Positions 54,734-64,000 of a stretch of DNA of 64,000 bases are shown here, in pieces. The translations under genes and the position numbers were made by a program. The stretch covers positions 3,472,001-3,536,000 of the forward strand of contig NZ_WOWL01000001.1 of NCBI RefSeq assembly GCF_009741265.1, written 5' to 3'. The notes below the pieces were generated by a model that saw only the letters and a program-made list of their open reading frames with translations, ran no database searches and was not told the origin of the DNA. Positions within the stretch are counted from its first letter, which is position 1; every line of letters begins with the position of its first letter. This DNA is from Pseudarthrobacter sp. GA104. Lineage in GTDB: Bacteria > Actinomycetota > Actinomycetes > Actinomycetales > Micrococcaceae.

Positions 54734-56410
54734 CTAGGCGAGGCCCACGGGGTTGCCGTCGCCGTCCACGTCCATCCGCATTGCAGCCGGCGCGGCGGGC
54801 AGCCCGGGCATGGTCATCACCGCTCCGGTCAGGGCCACAATGAAGCCGGCACCGGTCTTGGGCAGGAGGTCCCTGACGTGGATGGTGAATCCCTTGGGGG
54901 CGCCCAGGCGTGAGGCGTCGTCCGTGAACGAGTACTGGGTCTTGGCCATGCATACGGGGAGGCCGCCCCAGCCGTTCCGCTCGATATCGGCCAGCCGTTT
55001 CAGGGCCGGTACGGAGAAGTCCACCCCGTCCGCCCCGTAGATTTCCTGGGCGATGGTCCGGATCTTGTCCTCCACCGGCAGCCCCAGCGCGTACAGGTGC
55101 CGGAAATTGTTTGGCCCCGCCACCGTCTTCGCCACGAGCGCCGCAAGTTCATCCCCGCCGTCACCTCCGCCGCCGCGTCCCCACACATCGGCGACGGCGG
55201 CCGGCACTCCTTCCGCCGCGCACCACGCCAGCAGCCAGTCGAGTTCCTCGGCCGAGTCGGAGGCGAACCTGTTGATGGCCACCACGGGCGGAACCCCAAA
55301 TTTCTCCACGTTCCGCACGTGCCGGTGCAGGTTGGCCATTCCCGCCTCGAGGGCGGCGAGGTTCGGTGCGGTGAGCTGGTCCTTGGCCACTCCGCCCTGC
55401 ATCTTCAGGGCCCGCACCGTTGCCACCACCACCACCGCCGAGGGGGCCAGGCCACCGGTCCGTGCCTTGATGTCCATGAACTTCTCGGCACCAAGGTCGG
55501 CGCCGAAGCCCGCCTCCGTGACCACAATGTCGGCCAGCCGCCGGGCCGTTTGGGTGGCAATGAGCGAATTGCAGCCGTGGGCAATGTTGGCGAACGGGCC
55601 GCCGTGGACCAGGGCGGGGGTACCGGCGATGGTCTGCACGAGGTTGGGCTTGACGGCTTCCTTCAGCAGCAGCGTCAGCGCCCCCTGCACGCCGAGATCC
55701 GCCACGGTCACGGGCGACCGGTCAAAGGTGTAACCGAACGTGATCCGGCCCAGTCGGGACCGGAGGTCGGCCAGGTCCGTGGCCAGGCAGAAGACCGCCA
55801 TGATCTCGGACGCCACGGTGATGTCGAAACCGTCCTGGCGCGGGACGCCCTGCGTGGGCCCGCCCAAACCTATGACCACCTCCCGCAGTGCGCGGTCGTT
55901 CATGTCCAGCACCCGCTTGAACGTCATGCGCCGGGGATCGATGTTGAGCTGGTTGCCCTGGTAGATGTGGTTGTCCACCAGGGCCATCAGGGCATTGTTG
56001 GCGGCCGTGACGGCATGGAAATCCCCAGTGAAGTGGAGGTTGATTTCGTCCATCGGCAGCACCTGGGAGTAGCCGCCGCCGGTGGCGCCGCCCTTCATGC
56101 CCAGCACCGGGCCCAGCGAGGGCTCGCGCAGGGCGATCATTACCTTGTGGCCGGCCCGGGCAAGGGAATCGGCAAGCCCCACCGTGGTGGTGGACTTCCC
56201 CTCGCCGGCGGGGGTGGGGGACATCGCGGAGACCAGCACCACCTTCCCTGCCGGGGCCGGAGCCTGCAGCCGCGCGGGGTCGATCTTCGCTTTGTAGCGC
56301 CCGTACTGTTCCAGGGCGTCAGCGTTGATGCCGGCCGCAGCTGCGATTTCCTCGATGGGCCGGATCCGTGCCGTCCTGGCGATCTCCAGGTCACTTGGGG
56401 TGGAAGGCAT
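54734..56410 (-). CDS. fhs: Formate-tetrahydrofolate ligase
   Basis: Fhs makes 10-formyl-tetrahydrofolate from formate, ATP and THF. The 558-residue protein has the N-terminal [18 protein letters not shown], the ATP site [43 protein letters not shown] and the C-terminal [21 protein letters not shown] 56410 (or 56413) is used because AAAGGA precedes it; a long in-frame upstream extension is not Fhs-like. Confidence 0.95.
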   Translation of the reverse strand: MPSTPSDLEIARTARIRPIEEIAAAAGINADALEQYGRYKAKIDPARLQAPAPAGKVVLVSAMSPTPAGEGKSTTTVGLADSLARAGHKVMIALREPSLGPVLGMKGGATGGGYSQVLPMDEINLHFTGDFHAVTAANNALMALVDNHIYQGNQLNIDPRRMTFKRVLDMNDRALREVVIGLGGPTQGVPRQDGFDITVASEIMAVFCLATDLADLRSRLGRITFGYTFDRSPVTVADLGVQGALTLLLKEAVKPNLVQTIAGTPALVHGGPFANIAHGCNSLIATQTARRLADIVVTEAGFGADLGAEKFMDIKARTGGLAPSAVVVVATVRALKMQGGVAKDQLTAPNLAALEAGMANLHRHVRNVEKFGVPPVVAINRFASDSAEELDWLLAWCAAEGVPAAVADVWGRGGGGDGGDELAALVAKTVAGPNNFRHLYALGLPVEDKIRTIAQEIYGADGVDFSVPALKRLADIERNGWGGLPVCMAKTQYSFTDDASRLGAPKGFTIHVRDLLPKTGAGFIVALTGAVMTMPGLPAAPAAMRMDVDGDGNPVGLA

Positions 56411-56453
56411 CATTGTCCTTTGCTTGGCGGGTCCGGTGGGGTGTAGGGGGTGG

Positions 56454-57719
56454 TCAGGAGGCCGGAAAGGCCTGTACCAGCCTGCTCCCCGAGTAGCGGT
56501 CGACGGCGGCGTGGTAGCTTTCGAGCGTGATGGCGGCGGTGCGGGCCCATCCGGAGTTCTGGGCGCGGATGGCGGCTGCCCGCCCCATGTCCTCGCGGGT
56601 GGCGGGATCGTCATAAAGGGCCTCAAGCGCATCAGCCCAGTCGGCGGCGTGGTGCCCGTCCACCAGCAGCCCGGTCCTGCCGTGGAAGATCGCCCGCGAC
56701 AGCCCGCCCACCCGCGTGGCCACCACCGGCGTGCCGCAGGCCTGCGCTTCGAGCGCCACCAGCCCGAAGGACTCGCTGAAGGAAGGCATCACCACTACGT
56801 CCGCCGCCCTGAACCACGCCGCAAGTTCCGGCGCCGTGACCGGCGGAAGCTGCGTGACGACGTCGTCCATGTCCGCCTCGGAGACCAGGCGGCGGAGGTT
56901 GAATTCCTTGTTACCGCTCAGCGAGCCAAGGATGGTGACCTGGAGGTCGATGTCCGGGCGGCGCCGCCGGAGCAGCGCGGCGGCCTTGACCAGGACCTGG
57001 GGCCCCTTCAGCCGCTGGATGCGGCCGGCGAAAACAAGGTGGAACGTCCCGGGACGGATGCCCCGTTCTGCCCGGGACCGTGCCCGGAAGGCAGGCGTGA
57101 AGGTGCTGAGGTCCACGCCGGGCGGGGCGATGTCGATCCGGTCGTACGTGGCGCCGTAATGCGAAACGAGTTCAGCGGCCTCGGCACTGGTATTGGCAAT
57201 CAGCCGGGCCGCTCCGTCCACGATCCGGTGCTCGCCCAGTTCCCGCCGCCGCGGCTCCGGCTGCTCACCCGATTCCAGGAGCAGGTTCTTGACCTTGGCC
57301 ATGGTGTGCATGGTGTGGACCAGCGGCACGCCCCAGAGTCCGGACAGCTCCAGCCCCGCGATTCCGGAGACCCAGTAGTGCGAATGGATCACGTCGTAGC
57401 GCCCGTGCGGCTGGCGGCGGCGGATCTGCTCGATCTCGGCAACCATGCTGTGCAGGAGGCCAGGAAGTTCTTCCTTGGGAATCTTCTTCAGGGGCCCGGC
57501 CAGGACGTTATGGACGCAGACGCCGGGATCCGGGTGCTCGACGGCGGGCTGGTTGGCCGAGGTGGACCGGGTGAAGATCTCCACCTCAACGCCGGCTTCG
57601 GCCAGCGCGGATGCGAGTTCGCGGATGTAGACGTTCATCCCGCCGGCGTCGCCGGAGCCCGGCTGCTCCATGGGGGAGGTATGGAGGGAGAGCAAAGCGA
57701 CCCTGCGGATCAGTGCCAT
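56454..57719 (-). CDS. mshA: MshA-like glycosyltransferase (GT4)
   Basis: MshA links UDP-GlcNAc to inositol-3-P in the first committed step of mycothiol synthesis. The 421-residue protein has the family N-terminus [29 protein letters not shown], and the GT4 nucleotide-sugar block [29 protein letters not shown] precedes the ATG. Assignment is by motif; it could be another GT4, but the GDAGGMNVY loop is characteristic and ino1 is nearby. Confidence 0.85.
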   Translation of the reverse strand: MALIRRVALLSLHTSPMEQPGSGDAGGMNVYIRELASALAEAGVEVEIFTRSTSANQPAVEHPDPGVCVHNVLAGPLKKIPKEELPGLLHSMVAEIEQIRRRQPHGRYDVIHSHYWVSGIAGLELSGLWGVPLVHTMHTMAKVKNLLLESGEQPEPRRRELGEHRIVDGAARLIANTSAEAAELVSHYGATYDRIDIAPPGVDLSTFTPAFRARSRAERGIRPGTFHLVFAGRIQRLKGPQVLVKAAALLRRRRPDIDLQVTILGSLSGNKEFNLRRLVSEADMDDVVTQLPPVTAPELAAWFRAADVVVMPSFSESFGLVALEAQACGTPVVATRVGGLSRAIFHGRTGLLVDGHHAADWADALEALYDDPATREDMGRAAAIRAQNSGWARTAAITLESYHAAVDRYSGSRLVQAFPAS

Positions 57720-57794
57720 GGGACCTCCTTCCGGCCACCGGCGTGTCCTGGCAGCGCCGGTAGTGTGCGCATCCGATAAAACACTACTCCTCCC

Positions 57795-59216
57795 TTAACG
57801 CCCGCCACGGCGCCACAGGTCCCGGAGCTCGGGGAACTCCCGCTCATAACCCGCCAGCAGCTGCGCGGCCAGCTCCCGGGAATCCACCAGCGGATGGCGC
57901 GTGAACGCGTCCAGGGCCGCGTCCCGGTCACCGGCCGTGGCCGCCCGCACCGTCAGCCACTCCACCTCCTTGACCCGCCGGAGGAGTGCCAGTTGCGGCT
58001 CCGGGGGAGCCTGCTGGGCCAGCGGCAGCGCGCCGTCGGCCGTCACCGTGCAGGGAACTTCGACGACGGCGTCCGCCGGCAGCCCGGGAATCGCCGGTTC
58101 AAGGGCGGCAGGGCCTGCGGTGGCCGGCTCAGGCGTGCTTGTCTCCGCTGGGCGGGAGAGGGAGTTGCGGGTGTTGAGGATCAGCTGCGTGCCGCCTCTT
58201 CCGGACAGGGCGTGCATTGCGGCAAGGGCCACCCGCTCGTAGCCGCCGCCCGCCAGGTCGGCCTCGTCCCGCTGCCCGCCCTCATGGCGGGCCTCGGCCA
58301 GGTAGCCCTCCTCGCGGGACCGGCGCGCCTCTTCCCACAGCCGGAAGGCATCGGCGCCCGCCGCGGCCAGCCGTGGATAAAGCTCCTGCTGCTGGCTGTG
58401 GATGGTTTCTCCGCGGGTCCGGGCCATGGCGCGCATCGCCGTCCGCGCGGCGTCCTGCCGGTAGTAGTAATAGAGGTACTCGTTGGGCAGGGCGCCAAGG
58501 CCGGCCAGGAACGGCTGCGGGAAGAGCCGGCCTTCCTCGAACGAGCCCAGCGCCCGCGGGTCCCGGAGCAGCTCCGGCAGCACATCCCGCCCGGCGGACT
58601 CCAGCCGGTACAGCCAGCCCAGGTGGTTGAGCCCGTAGTAGCCCACGCCGTCGAGCCGTCCTTCCGGAAGCGCCGCGCCGGCCGCCCGTGCGGCCCGCTG
58701 CACCAGGGCCCCTGCGGAGTCGCAGATGCCGATCACCTTCCGGCCCAGCTCAGGGAACAGCGCCTCCGTGACCATGCCCGCTGGATTGGTGAAGTTGATC
58801 AGCCAGGCATCCGGGCAATGCTCCCTCATCAGCCGGGCCAGTCGAAGCATGTGCGGGATGGTCCGCAGGGCGTAGGAAATCCCGCCCGCGCCCGTCGTTT
58901 CCTGCCCCAGCAGGCCAAGGTCCTGAGCCACCTTTTCGTCCGCCACCCGTCCTGCCGTCCCGCCGGGCCGGATCGCGGCGAACACCATCCCGGCACCGTC
59001 CAGCGCCTCGGGAAGGTCGGTGGTGGAATGGACGGGAAGGCGTGCACCGGGTCCTCCCGGCATGCTGCGAAGAACAGCGGTGACAGCCTCGAGGCGGGCG
59101 GGGTCGACGTCGTACAGCACAAGGTCGCTGACCATCCCCGCAAAGCGGCCGGAGGCCAGCGCCCGGTATATCAGCGGCACCCGGAAACCCCCGCCGCCGG
59201 CAATAAGAAGCCGCAT
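57795..59216 (-). CDS. GH4 6-phospho-glucosidase-like protein
   Basis: The 473-residue protein has the GH4 dinucleotide fold at the start (MRLLIAGGGGFRVP) and the metal site: Cys in IGICDSAGAL and His in YGLNHLGW. GH4 uses NAD and a divalent metal to hydrolyse phospho-glycosides. The sequence after the metal Cys reads DSA where many 6-phospho-beta-glucosidases have N-x-P, so substrate preference may differ. It diverges from the PfkB gene across 69 nt. Confidence 0.85.
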   Translation of the reverse strand: MRLLIAGGGGFRVPLIYRALASGRFAGMVSDLVLYDVDPARLEAVTAVLRSMPGGPGARLPVHSTTDLPEALDGAGMVFAAIRPGGTAGRVADEKVAQDLGLLGQETTGAGGISYALRTIPHMLRLARLMREHCPDAWLINFTNPAGMVTEALFPELGRKVIGICDSAGALVQRAARAAGAALPEGRLDGVGYYGLNHLGWLYRLESAGRDVLPELLRDPRALGSFEEGRLFPQPFLAGLGALPNEYLYYYYRQDAARTAMRAMARTRGETIHSQQQELYPRLAAAGADAFRLWEEARRSREEGYLAEARHEGGQRDEADLAGGGYERVALAAMHALSGRGGTQLILNTRNSLSRPAETSTPEPATAGPAALEPAIPGLPADAVVEVPCTVTADGALPLAQQAPPEPQLALLRRVKEVEWLTVRAATAGDRDAALDAFTRHPLVDSRELAAQLLAGYEREFPELRDLWRRGGR

Positions 59217-59223
59217 AATCAGC

Positions 59224-59229
59224 AGTCTA
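59224..59229 (-). promoter_or_regulatory. -10 element for leaderless GH4 gene
   Basis: On the minus strand TAGACT ends 7 nt before the ATG at 59216. It faces away from TAGTGT of the pfkB gene. Confidence 0.6.
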
Positions 59230-59273
59230 GGCCCGCGCCCGGCAGGCCCCTACCGGATGTCCGCGGCAGGGCG

Positions 59274-59279
59274 TAGTGT
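59274..59279 (+). promoter_or_regulatory. -10 element for leaderless PfkB gene
   Basis: TAGTGT ends 6 nt before the ATG at 59286. Its -35 region would nearly coincide with that of the divergent GH4 promoter. Confidence 0.55.
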
Positions 59280-59285
59280 GCGGAC

Positions 59286-60377
59286 ATGGACGCGATCCCA
59301 GCCCGCCCCTTCGACCCCCTGGAAGCTGTCCGCCCGCCCTCCACTCCCGGATTCGACGTGCTGCTGGCCGGAACAGTTTTCCAGGACATCATTTTCACGG
59401 GCCTTCCGCACGCGCCGGAGCCCGGCACCGAAATCTGGAGCGACGGCATGGGCAGCTGCCCCGGCGGGGTTGCCAACCAGGCCATCGCCGCGGCACGGCT
59501 GGGACTGAAGACAGGACTGGCCGCCGCGTTCGGCGACGACGGCTACGGGGACTTCAACTGGAAGATTCTCTCCGGCCAGGAGCACGTGGACCTCTCGCTG
59601 TCGCAGAAAGTGCCCGGCTGGCACTCACCCGTCACCGTCTCCCTCTGCGTGGAGAAGGACCGGTCGATGGTGACCCACGGCCACGCCGCGCCCATCACCT
59701 CCTCCGAGCTGATCGGGGACCCCCCTCCTGCGCTCGCAGGCATCGCGGAAGTGGGCAGGGAGATCGAGCCGTGGGCCAAGGCAGCCCACCACGCGGGGGT
59801 CAAGCTGTTCGGCGACGTCGGCTGGGACCCGAGCGGAGAATGGGCGCCCGCCCGGCTGGACAACCTGCAGTACTTCCATGCCTTCCTGCCCAACCAGCGC
59901 GAGGCCATGGCCTTCACCGGGAAGGACGATCCCTGGACAGCCCTCTATGCGCTGGCGGACCGGGTCCCGGTGGCCGTGGTGACGCTCGGTGCCCAGGGTG
60001 CCATGGCCGTGGACTCCGAAACGGGGGAGGAGGAATGGGTGCCGTCGCTTCCGGTCAAGGCCTACGATCCCACCGGCGCGGGGGACTGCTTCGACGCCGC
60101 GTTCATCGTTGGCAGCCTCGCTGGCTGGCCGCTGGGCAACAGGCTGCGTTTTGCCAACCTCTGCGCCTCGCTGGCGGTGCAGGAGGTGGGCGGATCGCTG
60201 GCCGCCCCCGGCTGGGGAGATATCGCCGACTGGTGGAAGCGCGCCAACGCCCGTCCCGAGCGCCAGACAAGCCAATGGCTGAGGCGCTTCGGCTTCCTCG
60301 CCGACATCATCCAGGACGTCCCGCTCGCCGCCCAGCGCCGGGCTTCGGCAACCATCGCCCACCTCTCGGACGCCTGA
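59286..60377 (+). CDS. PfkB-family carbohydrate kinase
   Basis: The 363-residue ribokinase-like kinase has the N-terminal GTVFQDIIF and GSCPGGVANQAIAAARLG, and the C-terminal ATP/anion-hole signature YDPTGAGDCFDAAFI with the catalytic Asp. Family members phosphorylate sugars or nucleosides. The divergent GH4 gene suggests a carbohydrate substrate. It is about 50 residues longer than typical PfkB proteins, with an N-terminal extension of about 22. Confidence 0.87.
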   Translation: MDAIPARPFDPLEAVRPPSTPGFDVLLAGTVFQDIIFTGLPHAPEPGTEIWSDGMGSCPGGVANQAIAAARLGLKTGLAAAFGDDGYGDFNWKILSGQEHVDLSLSQKVPGWHSPVTVSLCVEKDRSMVTHGHAAPITSSELIGDPPPALAGIAEVGREIEPWAKAAHHAGVKLFGDVGWDPSGEWAPARLDNLQYFHAFLPNQREAMAFTGKDDPWTALYALADRVPVAVVTLGAQGAMAVDSETGEEEWVPSLPVKAYDPTGAGDCFDAAFIVGSLAGWPLGNRLRFANLCASLAVQEVGGSLAAPGWGDIADWWKRANARPERQTSQWLRRFGFLADIIQDVPLAAQRRASATIAHLSDA

Positions 60378-60405
60378 CGGATTATTCGGCCTGAAGCGCC
60401 AGCAC

Positions 60406-60411
60406 TAGAAT
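60406..60411 (+). promoter_or_regulatory. -10 element for leaderless alr
   Basis: TAGAAT ends 7 nt before the GTG at 60419 with no ribosome site. Confidence 0.6.
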
Positions 60412-60418
60412 CACTAGG

Positions 60419-61639
60419 GTGACTTACCCCGCAACAACCGGAGAATTCAGCGCTGCCCCGGGGCCCGGCCCCCGCTATGAACGGTCGGCCGTGATCGACC
60501 TCGACGCGATCCGGCACAACGTCCGGCGCCTGGCCGCCGCCGCCTCCCCTGCGAAAGTCATGGCCGTGGTCAAGGCTGATGCGTACGGGCACGGTGCGGT
60601 CCCGGTGGCGCGGGCAGCCCTGGAGGCAGGCGCCGCCTGGTTGGGCGTGGCCCACATTTCCGAGGCCCTGGCGCTGCGCGCTGCCGGTATCGACGCGCCG
60701 CTGCTCGCCTGGCTGCACACCACGGAAAGCAACTTCGGTGCTGCCGTGGCGGCCGGCGTCGACATTGGCTGCTCGGGCTGGGAGCTGGAAAGCATCGTGG
60801 CCGCGGCCCGGGAGCAGGAGCGCCCCGCCCGCATCCACCTGAAAGTGGACACCGGACTGGGACGGAACGGAGCCGCCCTGGACACCTGGGACCAGCTGGT
60901 GGGCGAGGCCATGGAGCACCAGGACCAGGGCCTGCTGCGCGTAGTGGGAATCTTCTCCCACCTTGCGGTTGCCGATGAGCCCGAGCGCCCCGAAACAGAC
61001 CAGCAGCTGGCCACATTCCGGGAGGTCCTTGCCGTTGCCGAGGACGCCGGGGTGGACCCGGAGGTCCGGCACCTTGCCAATACCCCTGCCACGCTCTCCC
61101 GGCCCGACACCCACTTTGACCTGGTCCGGGTGGGCCTTGGCATCTACGGCCTCTCGCCGTTCAGCGGGCAGAGCTCAGCCGAGCTGGGGCTGCGTCCGGC
61201 CATGACCCTGCGGACCCTGGTGTCACAGTGCAAGGACGTGCCGGACGGGCAGGGCGTCTCCTACGGCCTCCGCTACCACACCAGCGGCCCCAGCACGCTG
61301 GGCCTGATCCCGATGGGGTATGCCGACGGCGTCCCGCGCGTCGCTACCGGCGGCCCTGTCCGGGTGGCAGGCACGACCTATCCCGTGGTGGGCCGGATTG
61401 CGATGGACCAGATGGTCATTGACATGGGCGACGCCGGCCCCGCCAGCGCGGACCTGCTGGGCGCGGAGGCGGAACTGTTCGGCGACGGCGCGGACGGCGG
61501 CCCCACCGCCGATGACTGGGCGCGGGCGGCCGGCACCATCAACTATGAGATCGTCACCAGGATCAGCCCCAGGGTGCCGCGCTGCTTCGTCAACGAAGAG
61601 GACCCGGGCTCCGTGTCCAGCCAGGAGAAGCTCCCGTGA
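60419..61639 (+). CDS. alr: Alanine racemase
   Basis: Alr supplies D-alanine for peptidoglycan. The 406-residue PLP enzyme has the cofactor Lys52 in MAVVKADAYGHG, LKVDTGLGRNG, and the C-terminal domain with the catalytic Tyr in VSYGLRYHT and GRIAMDQMVIDMG. It starts at GTG 60419 and overlaps tsaE by 4 nt. It heads the alr-tsaE-tsaB-rimI-tsaD operon. Confidence 0.95.
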   Translation: MTYPATTGEFSAAPGPGPRYERSAVIDLDAIRHNVRRLAAAASPAKVMAVVKADAYGHGAVPVARAALEAGAAWLGVAHISEALALRAAGIDAPLLAWLHTTESNFGAAVAAGVDIGCSGWELESIVAAAREQERPARIHLKVDTGLGRNGAALDTWDQLVGEAMEHQDQGLLRVVGIFSHLAVADEPERPETDQQLATFREVLAVAEDAGVDPEVRHLANTPATLSRPDTHFDLVRVGLGIYGLSPFSGQSSAELGLRPAMTLRTLVSQCKDVPDGQGVSYGLRYHTSGPSTLGLIPMGYADGVPRVATGGPVRVAGTTYPVVGRIAMDQMVIDMGDAGPASADLLGAEAELFGDGADGGPTADDWARAAGTINYEIVTRISPRVPRCFVNEEDPGSVSSQEKLP

Positions 61640-62217
61640 GCACCAATGGCGAGGCTGCCCTGCCCAACTGGGAACAGACTTTCACCGCGACGACGGCGGA
61701 GCAGACCCATGCGCTCGCCGTCCGCCTTGCTGCGGTCCTGGAGGCCGGGGACCTGCTGGTGCTGAGCGGCGAGCTGGGTGCCGGGAAGACCACCTTCACC
61801 CAGGGGCTGGGAGAGGGGCTGGGCGTCCGCGAGGGCATCATTTCCCCAACGTTCGTCCTGGTCCGCATCCACCCCAACCTGCCGGCGGGACCACGGCCCG
61901 GCGGCCCGGACCTGGTCCATGTGGATGCCTACCGGCTGGGATCAGCAGCCGAGATTGACGACATCGACCTTGAAAACACCATGGACTCCTCCGTCACGGT
62001 GGTGGAGTGGGGCAAGGAGCGGGTGGAACACCTCAGCGAAAGCAGGCTGGAGATCGACCTGCACCGGGCCATCGGGCTCGGCACTGGCCTGCCCTCGGCC
62101 GGCCTGGACTTCGACACGGAAGACGCGGACGAGCCCCGCACCATCGTCATGCGCGGGTACGGTCCCCGCTGGCCTGAAGCCCCGGCGCTCGGCGCCGCGA
62201 AGGAAGGCGTCCGCTGA
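61636..62217 (+). CDS. tsaE: tRNA t6A synthesis ATPase TsaE
   Basis: TsaE stimulates the TsaBD complex in making threonylcarbamoyl-adenosine at tRNA position 37. The 193-residue protein has Walker A GELGAGKTTFTQGLG, SPTFVLVR, HVDAYRLG and VVEWGKERVE. It is slightly longer than the usual 150-160 because of N- and C-terminal tails. GTG 61636 overlaps the alr stop. Confidence 0.94.
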   Translation: MSTNGEAALPNWEQTFTATTAEQTHALAVRLAAVLEAGDLLVLSGELGAGKTTFTQGLGEGLGVREGIISPTFVLVRIHPNLPAGPRPGGPDLVHVDAYRLGSAAEIDDIDLENTMDSSVTVVEWGKERVEHLSESRLEIDLHRAIGLGTGLPSAGLDFDTEDADEPRTIVMRGYGPRWPEAPALGAAKEGVR

Positions 62218-62888
62218 TGCTGATCCTCGCCATTGACACCTCCGCCGTAGCCAGCGCCGCCCTGGTTTCAGACCATGTGCCGGAAGGAGTGCTCGCCAGC
62301 TTCTCCACAGAGGACACCCGCAGCCACGCCGAGGTCCTTGCCCCCGGGATCGCAGGGATGCTCGCCGACGCCGGCGTTACCGGAAACGACATCGACGCCC
62401 TGGTTGTGGGGGTGGGTCCCGGGCCTTTCACCGGGCTGCGGTCCGGAATCGCCACCGCGAGGACCCTGGCCTTTGTCTGGGGCAAGCCCCTCCACGGGCT
62501 GATGAGCCTGGATGCCGTGGCCCTGGAAGTGGCGGAATCCTCGGCGGCGGTGAGCGAGTTCCTCGTGGCAACCGACGCGCGCCGCAAAGAGGTCTACTGG
62601 GCTCGCTACAGCCTCACGGAAGGCCAGCTTCCAGTCCTGGAAGACGGCCCGCATGTCAGCTTCGCCGCCGACCTGCCCGACCTGCCCGCTTTCGGTGCCG
62701 GAGCCGGCCTTTACGCGGACGTACTGAAAGTCCACCCCGACTTCGCGGAGGAACAGCCGGACGCCCTGTACCTGGGGCAGTTCGCGCTGGCCAGGCTGGC
62801 GGCCGGCAACGGACTTCCCGACTCCACGCCGCTGTACCTTCGGGAATCCGACGCCCAAGTCCCCGGACCAAGGAAGAGGGCCCTGTGA
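62217..62888 (+). CDS. tsaB: tRNA t6A synthesis protein TsaB
   Basis: TsaB is the structural partner of TsaD in the t6A complex. The 223-residue ASKHA-fold protein has LAIDTSAVASAALV, DTRSHAEVLAPGI, and VGVGPGPFTGLRSGIATARTL. ATG 62217 overlaps the tsaE stop by one base. Confidence 0.93.
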   Translation: MLILAIDTSAVASAALVSDHVPEGVLASFSTEDTRSHAEVLAPGIAGMLADAGVTGNDIDALVVGVGPGPFTGLRSGIATARTLAFVWGKPLHGLMSLDAVALEVAESSAAVSEFLVATDARRKEVYWARYSLTEGQLPVLEDGPHVSFAADLPDLPAFGAGAGLYADVLKVHPDFAEEQPDALYLGQFALARLAAGNGLPDSTPLYLRESDAQVPGPRKRAL

Positions 62889-63412
62889 ACGCCACGCCCG
62901 GCTCCCGCAGCCAGGACGTCACCGTCCGCGACATGACCCTGGACGACATCCCCGCCGTCAGTGCCCTGGAACAGCGCCTCTTCCCGGTCGATGCCTGGCC
63001 CCTGCAGATGTTCCTCGACGAACTGTCCCAGCCGGAAACCCGCCGCTACCTGGTGGCGCAAGGCAGCGACGGCATCGTGGGCTACGCCGGCCTGATGTGC
63101 ATTGAGCCCATCGCGGACGTCCAGACCATCGCCGTCGTCCCTGAATATGAGGGCCGGGGCATCGGCACCGCGCTGCTCACCAGCCTCCTCGACGAAGCCC
63201 GGCGCAGGCGGGCGGCGGACGTCCTGCTGGAGGTCCGGGCGGACAACCCGCGGGCCCAGCAGCTGTATGTCCGCTTCGGCTTCGAACAGATCCACGTCCG
63301 CCCCCGGTATTACCGCGACGGGACCGACGCCCTCATCATGCGCCTCCAGCTCACCGGAACCCCGGGAACAGGCACTGAAGACGCGAATCCCATGGAAGGA
63401 CGCCGGCCATGA
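62885..63412 (+). CDS. rimI: Ribosomal-protein-alanine N-acetyltransferase
   Basis: RimI is a GNAT acetyltransferase acting on protein N-termini. The 175-residue protein has the acetyl-CoA loop [21 protein letters not shown] and [25 protein letters not shown] (split near Tyr). The GTG at 62885 overlaps the tsaB stop by 4 nt. Its place between tsaB and tsaD is common. Confidence 0.93.
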   Translation: MNATPGSRSQDVTVRDMTLDDIPAVSALEQRLFPVDAWPLQMFLDELSQPETRRYLVAQGSDGIVGYAGLMCIEPIADVQTIAVVPEYEGRGIGTALLTSLLDEARRRRAADVLLEVRADNPRAQQLYVRFGFEQIHVRPRYYRDGTDALIMRLQLTGTPGTGTEDANPMEGRRP

Positions 63413-64000
63413 ACCGCTCGCAGCCACTGGTGCTGGGCATCGAATCGTCCTGCGACGAGACCGGCGTCGGCGTGGTCCGCGGCACAACGCTGCTCACCAA
63501 CACCGTGTCCTCCTCCATGGACGAGCACGTCCGGTTCGGCGGTGTCATTCCCGAGATCGCCTCCCGGGCCCACCTGGATGCCTTCGTTCCCACCCTGGAA
63601 CAGGCGCTTTCCGACGCCGGCGTGACCCTCGACGAGGTGGACGCCATCGCCGTCACGTCCGGTCCTGGCCTGGCCGGAGCCCTCATGGTGGGGGTGTGCG
63701 CGGCCAAGGCGCTGGCGGTGGCCACCGGCAAGCCCCTGTACGCCATCAACCACCTGGTGGCCCACGTGGGTGTGGGACTGCTGGACGGGGGCGCTCCGGC
63801 CGGAACGGCCCCTGGTACCCCGCAGCTGCCCGAGAACCTCGGCGCCCTGCTGGTCTCCGGCGGCCACACTGAAATCCTGAAAATCAACAGCATTACCGAC
63901 GACGTGGTGCTCCTCGGCTCCACCATCGACGATGCCGCCGGCGAAGCCTACGACAAGGTGGCCCGCATCCTGGGCCTCGGGTATCCGGGCGGACCGGCCA
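63409..64000 (+). CDS. tsaD: tRNA t6A threonylcarbamoyltransferase TsaD (3' end outside window)
   Basis: TsaD is the catalytic subunit that transfers the threonylcarbamoyl group. The 197 residues present include [32 protein letters not shown], the metal pair HLVAH, and [10 protein letters not shown]. No stop occurs before the window edge. ATG 63409 overlaps the rimI stop by 4 nt. Confidence 0.95.
   Translation, partial: MNRSQPLVLGIESSCDETGVGVVRGTTLLTNTVSSSMDEHVRFGGVIPEIASRAHLDAFVPTLEQALSDAGVTLDEVDAIAVTSGPGLAGALMVGVCAAKALAVATGKPLYAINHLVAHVGVGLLDGGAPAGTAPGTPQLPENLGALLVSGGHTEILKINSITDDVVLLGSTIDDAAGEAYDKVARILGLGYPGGPA

Overview
The window is a high-GC actinobacterial chromosome segment. The protein sequences (ribosomal proteins, SecY, TruA, GlmM, MshA-type glycosyltransferase, short Adk without a LID, L17 with an acidic tail) most resemble Arthrobacter/Pseudarthrobacter (Micrococcaceae). 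The genus is an inference from sequence character, not a database result.

Layout. (1) 1-4085: end of the spc ribosomal operon and its usual followers (rpsE end, rpmD, rplO, terminator, secY, adk, map). (2) 4172-8637: an inserted sugar ABC importer (two permeases and a Tat lipoprotein binding protein, no ATPase) read on the minus strand, then a DmpA/NylC-like hydrolase on the plus strand. (3) 8805-12944: infA, rpmJ (too short for routine ORF calling), rpsM, rpsK, rpoA, rplQ, truA; rpsD is absent. (4) 13012-16198: a membrane PAS histidine kinase, a divergent OmpR-type regulator, and an Hpt-like protein without its histidine. (5) 16290-31958: two complete tandem copies of a Tad/Flp pilus locus on the minus strand (tadC, tadB, tadA, cpaE/tadZ, cpaB, tadG-like, tadE, flp in each), with an extra pilin and one prepilin peptidase in the right-hand copy. 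(6) 32254-33242: rplM-rpsI, followed by a membrane glycosyltransferase and a GT2-GtrA fusion on the minus strand. (7) 36655-44489: cell-envelope and cofactor genes (glmM, mscL, a VanY-like carboxypeptidase, coaA, glmS, acpS, nnrE/nnrD fusion). (8) 44557-50902: glgX/treX-treY-treZ, making trehalose from glycogen-type glucans. (9) 51008-57719: aldo-keto reductase, ino1, a MerR/DUF2306 pair flanked by inverted 32-bp repeat arrays, fhs and an mshA-like gene (ino1 and mshA are both mycothiol genes). (10) 57795-60377: a GH4 glycosidase divergent from a PfkB kinase. (11) 60419-64000: alr-tsaE-tsaB-rimI-tsaD (tsaD cut by the window edge), linked by 1-4 nt overlaps.

Three observations stand out. First, inverted arrays of three 32-bp units bracket the merR/DUF2306 module. 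Second, many transcription-unit heads carry a TANNNT hexamer exactly 6-7 nt before the start codon, which fits leaderless transcription. Third, a strong intrinsic terminator lies inside the first 17 codons of truA.

No tRNA, rRNA, CRISPR, transposase or prophage gene was seen. No stretch over 300 bases lacks a gene; the longest gaps (about 31016-31292, 31959-32253, 23424-23712 and 14683-14934) hold promoters, leaders and terminators.
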